A program made the position numbers and the translations under genes. The notes beneath the pieces were generated by a model. That model worked only from the letters and a program-made list of their open reading frames with translations. It made no database searches and was not told the origin of the DNA. Below are positions 1-6,608 of a DNA stretch of 11,018 nucleotides, one piece after another (position 1 is the first letter of the stretch; every line of letters starts with the position of its first letter). Where the stretch lies: NCBI GenBank assembly GCA_027297845.1, contig JAPUHG010000056.1, positions 1-11,018 on the forward strand. Direction: 5' to 3'. The DNA comes from Gammaproteobacteria bacterium (GTDB lineage Bacteria; Pseudomonadota; Gammaproteobacteria; Steroidobacterales; MnTg04).

Positions 1-74
1 CCGAACCCGTAGAATCCGGCGAAAAAAAGTCATCGGAAAATGATCAGGCGGACGAGCTCGAGTCAGAACCCTAA
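1..74 (+). CDS. C-terminal tail of an unidentified plus-strand protein (partial)
   Basis: One plus-strand frame is open from the left edge and ends with TAA at 72-74. The 23 visible residues are very acidic and hydrophilic (EPVESGEKKSSENDQADELE, then SEP). Such a composition is typical of a disordered C-terminal tail. The other plus-strand frames hit stops at once, but one minus-strand frame is also open here, so the call rests on composition and on the natural-looking end. The gene would converge on purA, with the repeat element at 102-360 between the two stops. No domain is visible, so no function can be given. Confidence 0.4.
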   Translation, partial: EPVESGEKKSSENDQADELESEP

Positions 75-101
75 GACTCTGTATCACGCGGTCTCTACGG
101 C

Positions 102-118
102 TAACCCGCATGTCACCA
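102..118 (+). repeat. Left terminal inverted repeat of the MITE-like element
   Basis: The 17 bases TAACCCGCATGTCACCA match the reverse complement of 344-360 without mismatch. The match stops on both sides: 101 (c) against 361 (a), and 119 (a) against 343 (a). The sharp limits mark the element end. Confidence 0.8.
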
Positions 119-121
119 AGG

Positions 122-245
122 ATCGTGGATTCTGGGGGAGGGCTCGGGCGGCTGAGGGCGGGTTTGGAGCGAAACCCATAGCCATAGAGCTATGGGTTGA
201 GTGAAGACCAAGCTCAGCCTTCCGAGAACCAGCCAGAACCACGAT
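122..245. other. Long imperfect hairpin inside the MITE-like element
   Basis: About 41 base pairs can be drawn by eye in nested order: 122-128 with 239-245; 130-135 with 233-238; 143-147 with 222-226 (148/221 as a G-T wobble); 150-156 with 213-219; 163-167 with 208-212; and a perfect 10-bp top stem, 173-182 with 189-198, closing a 6-base loop. Small internal loops and one 6-base bulge (157-162) interrupt it. No T-run follows on either strand, so it is not a classical intrinsic terminator. It could act as a cruciform, or as a folded RNA at the 3' end of purA mRNA if transcription reads through. The pairing is seen; the function is not known. Confidence 0.7.
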
Positions 246-247
246 AG

Positions 248-349
248 GCAGACGCCGATTTAATAACCAGAATCATCGACTCATGGACCAACGCCGAAAA
301 ATACCTAAACCTCTCGTCCCTAAAGCCCCGGCGGCTACCGCCATGGTGA
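248..349 (+). pseudogene. Possible C-terminal remnant of a transposase
   Basis: A plus-strand frame of 33 codons begins just after an in-frame TAG at 245-247 and ends with TGA at 347-349 inside the right terminal repeat. It opens ADADLITRIIDSW and closes SLKPRRLPPW. That composition looks like the end of a real protein. Many insertion sequences have a transposase stop within or beside one terminal repeat, so position and composition suggest the tail of the parent transposase, left after internal deletion. No catalytic residue is present, the family is not identified, and a frame this short could be open by chance. Confidence 0.35.
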
Positions 350-360
350 CATGCGGGTTA
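344..360 (-). repeat. Right terminal inverted repeat, containing the purA stop codon
   Basis: The bases TGGTGACATGCGGGTTA are the exact reverse complement of the left repeat. The last three bases, TTA at 358-360, read as TAA on the minus strand and are the purA stop. The TGA at 347-349 ends the plus-strand transposase-like frame. The repeat thus carries stop codons used from both directions. Confidence 0.8.
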
Positions 361-1650
361 ATCAAAAGGATGACGAAGGATGATAGTCTGATCCCGGTCC
401 GGGCCGGTCGATATGATATCCACCGGTACTGACAACGTATCTTGGATAAATTCCAGGTAATTCCTGGCATTTTCCGGCAGATCCGAATAATCGCTAATGC
501 CTACCGTGCTTTCTTGCCAACCTGGCATGTCCTCATAAACCGGTGTGCAGCGCTCGAGGCTCTCCGCGCTGCATGGCGGGCAGGACACCTCACGGCCATC
601 GATCTCATAGCCGACACAAAGACGCAGAATGTCCAGTCCATCCAGAACATCCAGCTTGGTAATACAAAGGCCGGATACGCTGTTGTTTAGGATCGAGCGG
701 CGCATCGCAACCGTATCGAACCAGCCGCAACGTCTGGCCCGTCCCGTAGTCGCGCCGAACTCATCTCCCGCCCGGCCGAGGCGCTCGCCAGTCTCGTCGA
801 ACAACTCTGTTGGAAATGGGCCTGACCCCACACGTGTCGTGTAGGCCTTCACGATGCCGAGCACATAATCAATGTAACGCGGACCGATACCCGTACCGGT
901 GGCTGCGCCCCCTGCGGTGGTGTTCGATGAAGTAACAAACGGGTAAGTCCCCATGTCCACATCCAGCAACGCACCCTGCGCGCCTTCAAACATCACATTG
1001 CTGCCGTTGGCCTGCATTTCCCCAAGCATGCCGGTTACGTCGGCAATCATGGGCCGGGCCCGGTCTCCCAGGGACAGACACTCATCGAGCACCTCGGCAC
1101 AATCGACTGTTTCGCTGCTCAGATAATGCTGCAACACGAAATTGTGGTAATCGAGCAATGCCTCAAGTTTCTCGGCAAGTTGCTTTGGGTCGGACAAATC
1201 ATCAACCCGGATCGCTCGGCGTGCGACCTTGTCCTCATAGGCAGGGCCTATCCCGCGGCCAGTCGTTCCAATTGCCTTTTTCCCACGCGCCTTCTCCCTG
1301 GCCTGATCGAGCCTGATATGAGAGGGCAAAATCAACGGGCAAGCCGGACTGATATTAAGCCGCTCCATTACCGGGACACCACGCGCCGTCAGTTCGTCTA
1401 TCTCTGAAAACAGGGCCGGTAACGACAACACCACACCATTGCCGATCAGGCAGCGCACATGCTCCCGCAAGATTCCGGATGGGATCAGGTGCAAAACAGT
1501 TTTTTCGCCGTCTATTACCAGTGTATGGCCGGCATTATGGCCACCCTGAAAACGCACCACAGCCGCGGCACGATTGGTCAACAAGTCGACAATTTTCCCC
1601 TTGCCTTCGTCGCCCCACTGGGTACCGATGACAACGACATTTTTGCCCAT
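358..1650 (-). CDS. purA: Adenylosuccinate synthetase
   Basis: PurA joins IMP and aspartate using GTP to form adenylosuccinate, the first committed step of AMP synthesis, in the cytoplasm. The 430-residue product starts MGKNVVVIGTQWGDEGKGK, with the catalytic Asp at residue 14 and His at 42 in the QGGHNAGHT motif. It then shows the IMP-binding GTTGRGIGPAYEDK (128-141), the TTGRARR loop (301-307), the guanine-binding TKLD (332-335) and STGPDR near the end. An ATG 12 bases upstream (1662) would add four residues. The start at 1650 is preferred because it aligns with E. coli PurA and has a GGGAAAG stretch just upstream. It is the last gene of the cluster, 30 bp after yjeT. The protein ends ILRHPFD, one residue short of the E. 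coli end, and its TAA stop comes from the terminal repeat of the adjoining mobile element. Function appears intact. Confidence 0.97.
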   Translation of the reverse strand: MGKNVVVIGTQWGDEGKGKIVDLLTNRAAAVVRFQGGHNAGHTLVIDGEKTVLHLIPSGILREHVRCLIGNGVVLSLPALFSEIDELTARGVPVMERLNISPACPLILPSHIRLDQAREKARGKKAIGTTGRGIGPAYEDKVARRAIRVDDLSDPKQLAEKLEALLDYHNFVLQHYLSSETVDCAEVLDECLSLGDRARPMIADVTGMLGEMQANGSNVMFEGAQGALLDVDMGTYPFVTSSNTTAGGAATGTGIGPRYIDYVLGIVKAYTTRVGSGPFPTELFDETGERLGRAGDEFGATTGRARRCGWFDTVAMRRSILNNSVSGLCITKLDVLDGLDILRLCVGYEIDGREVSCPPCSAESLERCTPVYEDMPGWQESTVGISDYSDLPENARNYLEFIQDTLSVPVDIISTGPDRDQTIILRHPFD

Positions 1651-1680
1651 TAGCTTTCCCATCGCGTCACGGTTTGCAAT

Positions 1681-1869
1681 CTAGCGTACGAGGTAAAGAA
1701 TCAATAGACCCAGAACGATACTGACCAGACCGACGCGCCTTAACAACTCTATCGGCGCAGCCGACAACTGTTGATAAAGCCGTTGCGCCGATTGCGGGTT
1801 GGCAAACGGTAACAGACCCTCTATTACCAGGACGAGCGCCAAGGCTGCCAGTAAATCCGACCACTGCAT
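1681..1869 (-). CDS. yjeT: YjeT-family small membrane protein (DUF2065)
   Basis: This 62-residue protein starts MQWSDLLAALALVLVIEGLL. It has two hydrophobic stretches, about residues 5-22 and 46-61, joined by a polar linker containing LLRRVGL and ending LYLVR. Size, pattern and place between hflC and purA match E. coli YjeT and the DUF2065 family, an inner-membrane family with no established function. It starts 26 bp after hflC and ends 30 bp before purA, so it is probably co-transcribed with them. The ribosome-binding site is weak (only GGTACTAAAA upstream of the ATG). The steady association with hflKC hints at a membrane-related role, but that is inference. Confidence 0.85.
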   Translation of the reverse strand: MQWSDLLAALALVLVIEGLLPFANPQSAQRLYQQLSAAPIELLRRVGLVSIVLGLLILYLVR

Positions 1870-1895
1870 TTTTTAGTACCCGATTGAACTCCGGC

Positions 1896-2765
1896 TTACT
1901 TTTTGCCGCTCGCAGACTTCAGATAATCGAAGAACTCGGAATTCGGATCAATGACCAGCAGGTCACTATGTCCCCGGAAAGCTGAACGATACGCCTGCAA
2001 ACTGCGATGGAAAGAATAGAATTCTCCATCCTGACTGTAAGCGTTGGCATAGATCGAGGCCGCCGTGGCATCCCCTTCACCGCGGGTGATTTCCGACTGT
2101 TTGTAAGCATCCGCGAGCAGGATCGTTCTTTCGCGATCTGCTTTTGACATGATTTCCTCGGACTGCTGTGCGCCTTCCGCCCTGAGCTGCTTGGCAATTC
2201 TCACCCGTTCCTGTCGCATCCTGTCAAATACAGACCCGCTGACTTCGTCCGGCAAATCGATGCGCTTGACGCGAACATCCGCAACCGTGATCCCAAGTTC
2301 CGATGCCACTATCCTGGTGGCAATCAGCATGGTATCCATAAAATCAGAACGCTCGGCCGAGACCAGTTGCTGAATACTTCTCTCCGCCACCGCCTTGCGG
2401 AGGCCGTCAGTAATAATAGAAATCAAGCGAGTCACTGCGACCACTTCGCTGCCACCGGTCGATCGATAAAAATGGGCGACATCGACGATCCGCCACTTGA
2501 TGAAAAAATCGACCAGCACATACTTCGTGCCACCGGTCAAAAAACGCTCCGGCCGCCTGTCGACGGTCATCAGGCGCTTTTCGAATTTGATGACGTTGTC
2601 GATTGGCCATTTGAATTGCAAACCCGGCTCATAGTCGGCTTTGATAATTTCGCCAAAGCGGAATTTAACCGCCAGTTCCGTCTCGGAAACGGTGAAAAAG
2701 GACATGCTGGCAACAAATGCGGCTACCAACAATACGAGTACACTGCCTATGCCTTTAAAATTCAT
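1896..2765 (-). CDS. hflC: HflC, SPFH-domain regulator of the FtsH protease
   Basis: HflC and HflK form a large membrane complex that surrounds the AAA protease FtsH and limits its attack on substrates. The 289-residue protein has an N-terminal membrane helix at about residues 7-25, then an SPFH/band 7 domain from about 28 (VSETELAVKFRFG). A charged helical segment follows, with a typical RGEGDATAASIYANAY stretch before a short C-terminal region (DLLVIDPNSEFFDYL). The ATG overlaps the hflK stop in an ATGA arrangement, and GGGAGGA lies 7 bases upstream within hflK, which points to translational coupling. It is shorter than E. coli HflC (334 residues), but the C-terminal FFDYLKS segment is recognisable, so the gene looks complete. 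Confidence 0.95.
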   Translation of the reverse strand: MNFKGIGSVLVLLVAAFVASMSFFTVSETELAVKFRFGEIIKADYEPGLQFKWPIDNVIKFEKRLMTVDRRPERFLTGGTKYVLVDFFIKWRIVDVAHFYRSTGGSEVVAVTRLISIITDGLRKAVAERSIQQLVSAERSDFMDTMLIATRIVASELGITVADVRVKRIDLPDEVSGSVFDRMRQERVRIAKQLRAEGAQQSEEIMSKADRERTILLADAYKQSEITRGEGDATAASIYANAYSQDGEFYSFHRSLQAYRSAFRGHSDLLVIDPNSEFFDYLKSASGKK

Positions 2766-3871
2766 CGGCGCGTCCTCCCGCTGGCCCGCTCGTCATCCCT
2801 TTGCGCCTGGCTGGAACCTTCCGCAGCGGGTCCGTAGTTCACCGAGCCACTCAAGCCCCGACGCTGGGCTTCCATGAGTTTGTCGACCGGCAGATAAATC
2901 AGGTTGCCACTGCCAGCAGCGTCGAGAAACACTTTGCTAACCGATCCATATACCTCCTGGATGGTCTCCAGATAAAGTCTTTTTCTGGTCACCTCCGGCG
3001 CGCGCTGGTACTCGCGCAGCAAGGCCAGGAAGCGGCTGGTTTCACCTTCGGCATCCGCCACTACACGGGCCTTGTGCCCTTCGGCATCCTGAATTTGTCT
3101 GACTGCCTCACCTCGGGCTCGCGGCAGGATGTCGTTCTCATAAGCCTCCGCCTCGAAAATCATTCGCTCCTTATCCTCGCCCGCTCTCGTTGCATCATCC
3201 ACAGCGGCCTGAACCTGAGCTGGTGGAGTCGCATTCACCAGGTTGACGACCATAATCTGTATACCGGTGCCGTATTGATCCAGTGTTGCCTGCAACAACG
3301 CCTTGGTCCTGTTCACAATTTCGGTACGCCCCGGGCCCATGACATTTTGTGCGGTATTGGTGCCCACGACTTCACGAATCGCGCTCTGACTGACTTCGGA
3401 GAGGGATAAAGCTGGATCCCTGACATTGAAAACCCAGGCCTTGGCATCGGTGCGCCGGTATTGCACTGATAATTCAATGGAAACGATATTCTCATCGGTG
3501 GTGAGCATTTGGGTCTGATGGTCGTACTCTTCCGTATTGGCGATATTCACCACGATGACTTTATCGATCAGAGGAATCCGCCAATGCAATCCTGGTTGGG
3601 TGAGCGTCTGGAAAGCGCCAAAACGCAATACGACACCCTGCTCCGGTGCATCGATTTTGTAGAAGCCGGTCGCCAGCAAAGCGCCCAGTACCAACGCCGC
3701 AATGAAGCCCAGGCTGAAGCCCCCGACTTTGTCGCCACTGCCGCCGCCACCGCCGAACAAACTGCCCAGACGCTCCTGCATCTTTTTGACAACTTCGTCC
3801 AAATCCGGCGGTCCCTGATCGCCGCCCTGGTTCCACGGACTCTTGCCGTTTCCAGAATCATTCCAAGCCAT
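2762..3871 (-). CDS. hflK: HflK, SPFH-domain regulator of the FtsH protease
   Basis: HflK is the partner of HflC in the membrane complex that modulates FtsH. The 369-residue protein begins MAWNDSGNGKSPW, typical of the family. It continues with a cytoplasmic segment containing DLDEVVKKMQERLGSLF and a glycine-rich linker (40-51), a membrane helix at about 52-71, and an SPFH/band 7 domain from about 75 (DAPEQGVVLRFG). The C-terminal half is a long charged helix (about 220-290, including EAEAYENDILPRARGEA), as in stomatin-like proteins. The tail after YLPVDKLM is short and hydrophilic, making the protein shorter than the 419 residues of E. coli HflK. The ATG follows TAGGAG by 9 bases. It lies 24 bp after hflX and overlaps hflC by 4 bp. 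Confidence 0.95.
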   Translation of the reverse strand: MAWNDSGNGKSPWNQGGDQGPPDLDEVVKKMQERLGSLFGGGGGSGDKVGGFSLGFIAALVLGALLATGFYKIDAPEQGVVLRFGAFQTLTQPGLHWRIPLIDKVIVVNIANTEEYDHQTQMLTTDENIVSIELSVQYRRTDAKAWVFNVRDPALSLSEVSQSAIREVVGTNTAQNVMGPGRTEIVNRTKALLQATLDQYGTGIQIMVVNLVNATPPAQVQAAVDDATRAGEDKERMIFEAEAYENDILPRARGEAVRQIQDAEGHKARVVADAEGETSRFLALLREYQRAPEVTRKRLYLETIQEVYGSVSKVFLDAAGSGNLIYLPVDKLMEAQRRGLSGSVNYGPAAEGSSQAQRDDERASGRTRR

Positions 3872-3895
3872 ACCACACTACTCCTAAATTACTAT

Positions 3896-5230
3896 TCAGC
3901 TAACGGTGCCAGCGCGCAATTGTAGAAAGTCATCGCTCGCTTCACAAGAAGATATTTTCAAACAAGCCGGATCGAGGTCCTGCTGTTTGCACAAACGTTC
4001 CAGTTCAATCCTCGGTAACTCGATTTCCAGCCGGCAACCACCATCGTCCAAGATGTTTTCCGCCAGCACGCCTTCCAGTTCGTAGAGGCGAGCCCGCACT
4101 CCAGCCTGGTCAGCGGTCAACTCGAGTACGCCACGCACCAGGCGACTTTGGAAATGACCTCGCAACGCTTCCGCCAGTAATTCTATCCCTTCGCCGCTAA
4201 GCGATGACAACCAAACCCTGGTTTTTCCGCTATCGCCGCATCTGTCCAGTCTGGCCTTCTGCCCGGATAAATCGATTTTATTAAACACCCTTATTTGCGG
4301 CACGCCGTCGGCACCAATTTCCGCCAGGATTTTGTTGACGCCCCTCTCTTTTTCGTCTCGCCACTGGTCAGCCGCGTCGATGACATGTAGCAACAAGTCA
4401 GCCTCGCGCGTTTCAAGCAAAGTCGAACGAAAGGCGGCAACCAGCTCATGCGGAAGATCACTGACAAAACCGACTGTATCCGCCAACACGATATCGCCGC
4501 CGCGCCCGAGTTGATAGCGTCGTAAAGTCGGGTCGAGCGTCGCAAACAACTTATCGGCAGTGAATACCGATTCCGCGGTCAGCGCGTTGAACAATGTAGA
4601 TTTGCCCGCATTCGTATAACCAACCAAGGCAACAGTAGGCACCCCTGATCGTCTGCGGTTGCGTCTGCTCATTGCGCGTCTTTTACGCACTTTTTCCAGT
4701 CGTTTGCGCAATTTTTTTATCCGGTCGGCAAGTAAACGACGATCCGTTTCCAATTGGGTTTCACCCGGTCCGCGCAGACCAATACCACCCTTTTGTCTTT
4801 CCAGATGGGTCCACCCGCGAACCAGGCGAGTCGACATATGCCTTAGCTGCGCGAGTTCGACCTGCAGTTTGCCTTCCGAGCTATGGGCACGACTGGCGAA
4901 AATAGCGAGAATCAAACCCGTGCGGTCCAGAACCCGACATTCGATCGCCTTTTCCAGATTTCTTTCCTGCGACGGACTCAGCGCAACAGCAAACAAAACG
5001 AGTTCGGCACCGGTGGCTTTGACCAGATCTTTTATCTCCTCTACCTTTCCCGAGCCGAGCAGGTAGCGAGAAGCCGGTGCAGCCTTGTTTACCATTAGCT
5101 CGCCAACGACGACAGCACCGGCCGAGTCAGCCAGCGCTCTGAATTCATCTGTGTCGTTGTCGGTAAGCGAGGTACCGAGGCCTATATGAATCAGACAGGC
5201 TTTTTCACCTGATCGTGGGCGGTCAATCAA
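3896..5230 (-). CDS. hflX: HflX, ribosome-associated GTPase (TTG start)
   Basis: HflX is a GTPase that binds the 50S subunit and splits stalled ribosomes, notably after heat stress. The 444-residue product has the N-terminal HflX domain (about 1-195) with ALSPSQERNLE and the signature GWTHLERQKGGIGLRGPGE (139-157). A basic coiled segment (170-195) follows, then the G domain: GYTNAGKST (204-212), FATLDPT (229-235), DTVGF (251-255), NKID (317-320) and SSLSGEG (342-348). The start codon is TTG. It is chosen because MIDRPRSGEKACLIHI aligns with the E. coli N-terminus and the hfq stop TGA lies in frame just upstream, so no earlier start exists. No Shine-Dalgarno sequence is evident. Starting 18 bp after hfq, it probably depends on coupling. 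The last 25 or so residues extend beyond the E. coli protein. Confidence 0.95.
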   Translation of the reverse strand: MIDRPRSGEKACLIHIGLGTSLTDNDTDEFRALADSAGAVVVGELMVNKAAPASRYLLGSGKVEEIKDLVKATGAELVLFAVALSPSQERNLEKAIECRVLDRTGLILAIFASRAHSSEGKLQVELAQLRHMSTRLVRGWTHLERQKGGIGLRGPGETQLETDRRLLADRIKKLRKRLEKVRKRRAMSRRNRRRSGVPTVALVGYTNAGKSTLFNALTAESVFTADKLFATLDPTLRRYQLGRGGDIVLADTVGFVSDLPHELVAAFRSTLLETREADLLLHVIDAADQWRDEKERGVNKILAEIGADGVPQIRVFNKIDLSGQKARLDRCGDSGKTRVWLSSLSGEGIELLAEALRGHFQSRLVRGVLELTADQAGVRARLYELEGVLAENILDDGGCRLEIELPRIELERLCKQQDLDPACLKISSCEASDDFLQLRAGTVS

Positions 5231-5248
5231 TGTATTTCTGCAAACTGC

Positions 5249-5539
5249 TCATTCCGCAGTATCAACCTCATCGCCATCGCCACCATCCACATGATCACCG
5301 CCGCTTTCCCGCTGATCGTCGCTCATTGGCAGTTTAACATTGCGCGCCGGCACTATGGTCGAAATCGCGTGCTTATAGACCATCTGGTTTACGCTGTTGC
5401 GCAGCAGCACGACGAATTGATCAAACGAATCGATCTGGCCCTGTAACTTGATACCATTTACCAGGTAAATGGACACTGGCACCCTTTCCTTACGTAATGC
5501 GTTTAAGAAAGGATCCTGTAATGATTGCCCCTTGGCCAT
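5249..5539 (-). CDS. hfq: RNA chaperone Hfq
   Basis: Hfq is a hexameric Sm-like protein that pairs small RNAs with target mRNAs and affects RNA stability. The 96-residue product begins MAKGQSLQDPFLNALRKERV. It keeps the proximal-face residues Q8, D9, K31, Q41, F42 and the YKHA motif (55-58), the distal-face Y25, and the rim residues R16, K17 and R19 (R-K-E-R rather than the R-R-E-R of E. coli). The Sm core ends near residue 65. The remainder is a flexible acidic and glycine-rich tail ending GGDGDEVDTAE, as in other gammaproteobacterial Hfq proteins. A strong AAGGAG lies 6 bases before the ATG. It sits between miaA and hflX, the usual place. A 118-bp leader leaves room for its own promoter, though no convincing one is seen. 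Confidence 0.98.
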   Translation of the reverse strand: MAKGQSLQDPFLNALRKERVPVSIYLVNGIKLQGQIDSFDQFVVLLRNSVNQMVYKHAISTIVPARNVKLPMSDDQRESGGDHVDGGDGDEVDTAE

Positions 5540-5545
5540 TTATTT

Positions 5546-5551
5546 CTCCTT
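5546..5551 (-). promoter_or_regulatory. Ribosome-binding site of hfq
   Basis: AAGGAG on the minus strand lies 6 bases before the hfq ATG. It is the clearest Shine-Dalgarno sequence of the window and contrasts with the near absence of one before hflX, the next gene. Confidence 0.75.
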
Positions 5552-5587
5552 ATTATTCAAGGGTTTAATGTTCTTCTTCCCCTATGT

Positions 5588-5625
5588 GCCCGACCGCCAG
5601 TCGCATGGCGGGTGAATATCCGGGC
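5588..5625 (-). other. GC-rich dyad in the miaA-hfq intergenic region
   Basis: CCGCCA at 5594-5599 pairs with TGGCGG at 5606-5611 around a 6-base loop, and GCCCG at 5588-5592 pairs with CGGGC at 5621-5625 outside it, leaving an asymmetric internal loop. No T-run follows on the minus strand, so it is a poor terminator. If transcribed, it would form a stem-loop in the hfq leader about 37 bases before the ribosome-binding site. No function is shown. Confidence 0.35.
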
Positions 5626-5650
5626 AGGCATACAAATTTTAGCACAGTGA

Positions 5651-5666
5651 CAGCGGCTTACCGCTG
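5651..5666 (-). other. Short hairpin spanning the miaA stop codon
   Basis: A perfect 6-bp stem, CAGCGG with CCGCTG, encloses a 4-base loop, and the miaA TAA (5658-5660) lies mostly in that loop. The minus strand continues into TGTGCTAAAATTTG, without a proper T-tract. It may be a weak attenuator or mRNA 3'-end structure, or chance. Confidence 0.3.
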
Positions 5667-6608
5667 ATTTTCCAGCCATTCCTCCAACAGGCTAGTGATG
5701 GGGCCCAGCCGCGATTCTTCAAGGGCCGCAACCTTGTTCACATCCGCATCGCCCCGCAACCACGTCATCTGACGTTTGGCCAATCTTCTGGTGGCTGTCC
5801 TGGCATTCTCGATTGCCCGTTGCAGATCCACCTCACCGGCCAGATGTTGCCAGAGCTGGCGATAGCCGACCGATCTCATTGCGGGCAAATCAGCGTGCAG
5901 ATCAGCGCGTTGATATAAGGATTCGACTTCGGCCAGGAGTCCCTGTTCCATCATCAGGTCGAAACGCTGGCTTATTTTTCCCGCCAGCTGCACACGATCC
6001 TCGGGCCACAGCGCTATTTTCAGAAAATTTGCGGCTGGCTCCGGCGGCGTTTGCCGATGATACGAACTGATGGTTCGCCCGCTGATTTCGAAGACCTCGA
6101 GTGCACGTTGAATTCTCTGGGTGTCGTTTTCGCGAATTTTTGCTGCGGCCTCCGCATCTATCTCGATAAGCCTTGCATGCATGGCCGGCCAGCCGACACG
6201 CTCCGCCTCCTCATCGAGCGCCCGGCGAACCTCTGCGCTGGCCTCTGGCAGATCGGCCAGGCCACGTGAAAGTACATTGAAATAGAGCATGGTCCCGCCA
6301 ACCAGCACCGGCAACTTGCCTCGACTACCGATTTCGTCAATCAGGCTGAGCGCTCTGCGTCTGAACTCACCGGCTGAGAAAATTTCCGCCGGGTCGCAAA
6401 TATCGATCAGGTGATGCACGACGCCTGCCCTCTCGGCAAATAACGGTTTGGCGGTCCCAATATCCAACCCGCGATAGACCATCGCCGAATCGACACTGAT
6501 AATTTCCAGCGGAACCTGTTGCGCCAGTTCGATTGCGGCCGCGGTCTTGCCGGTGGCCGTCGGTCCCATCAGCATTAAGCCAACGGGACTCTGAGCCGAC
6601 TCGCTCAT
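5658..6608 (-). CDS. miaA: tRNA dimethylallyltransferase MiaA
   Basis: MiaA transfers a dimethylallyl group from dimethylallyl diphosphate to N6 of A37 in tRNAs that read UNN codons; the product i6A is usually matured further by MiaB. The 316-residue protein has the P-loop GPTATGKT (15-22), the DSAMVYRGLDIGTAKP segment with catalytic D40 (40-55), GGTMLYF (104-110), the central RIQRALEVFEISG tRNA-binding region (165-177) and the C-terminal RSVGYRQLW (245-253) and TRRLAKRQMTWLR (273-285). The frame stays open 24 codons upstream, to 6680. The start at 6608 is chosen because it gives exactly the E. coli length, puts the P-loop at the usual position, and overlaps the mutL stop as ATGA. No Shine-Dalgarno sequence is evident, so coupling to mutL is likely. 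Confidence 0.97.
   Translation of the reverse strand: MSESAQSPVGLMLMGPTATGKTAAAIELAQQVPLEIISVDSAMVYRGLDIGTAKPLFAERAGVVHHLIDICDPAEIFSAGEFRRRALSLIDEIGSRGKLPVLVGGTMLYFNVLSRGLADLPEASAEVRRALDEEAERVGWPAMHARLIEIDAEAAAKIRENDTQRIQRALEVFEISGRTISSYHRQTPPEPAANFLKIALWPEDRVQLAGKISQRFDLMMEQGLLAEVESLYQRADLHADLPAMRSVGYRQLWQHLAGEVDLQRAIENARTATRRLAKRQMTWLRGDADVNKVAALEESRLGPITSLLEEWLENQR

Larger units (their letters stand above)
102..360. mobile_element. MITE-like element with perfect 17-bp terminal inverted repeats
   Basis: The sequence TAACCCGCATGTCACCA at 102-118 recurs as its exact reverse complement at 344-360, bounding a 259-bp unit. Inside are a long imperfect hairpin (122-245) and a short plus-strand frame (248-349) that resembles the end of a transposase. 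Perfect terminal inverted repeats, small size and lack of a complete transposase fit a MITE or an internally deleted insertion sequence. No target duplication longer than 2 bp is seen. A TA duplication is possible, because the repeats begin with TA, but a palindromic TA cannot be told apart from the repeat itself. The unit lies between two convergent genes and its right end forms the purA stop codon. The insertion-sequence family is not identified. The structure is seen directly; mobility is inferred. Confidence 0.75.

Noticed and set aside
122..245. Treating the long hairpin as an intrinsic terminator or a tRNA or riboswitch
   Set aside because: No T-tract follows on either strand, and no cloverleaf, anticodon arm or known riboswitch core can be drawn. 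It fits better as an internal part of the mobile element.
273..470. Minus-strand frame of 65 codons running from the end of purA into the repeat element
   Set aside because: Most of it is purA read in another frame and the rest crosses the terminal repeat. Its composition is not protein-like and it has no ribosome-binding site.
1651..1662. An upstream ATG for purA that would add MGKL
   Set aside because: It has no ribosome-binding site and would extend past the conserved N-terminus. The second ATG aligns with E. coli PurA and has a purine-rich stretch upstream.
2367..3409. Long plus-strand open frames opposite hflK and hflC
   Set aside because: They are antisense shadows of strongly conserved genes, with no recognisable domains or start signals.
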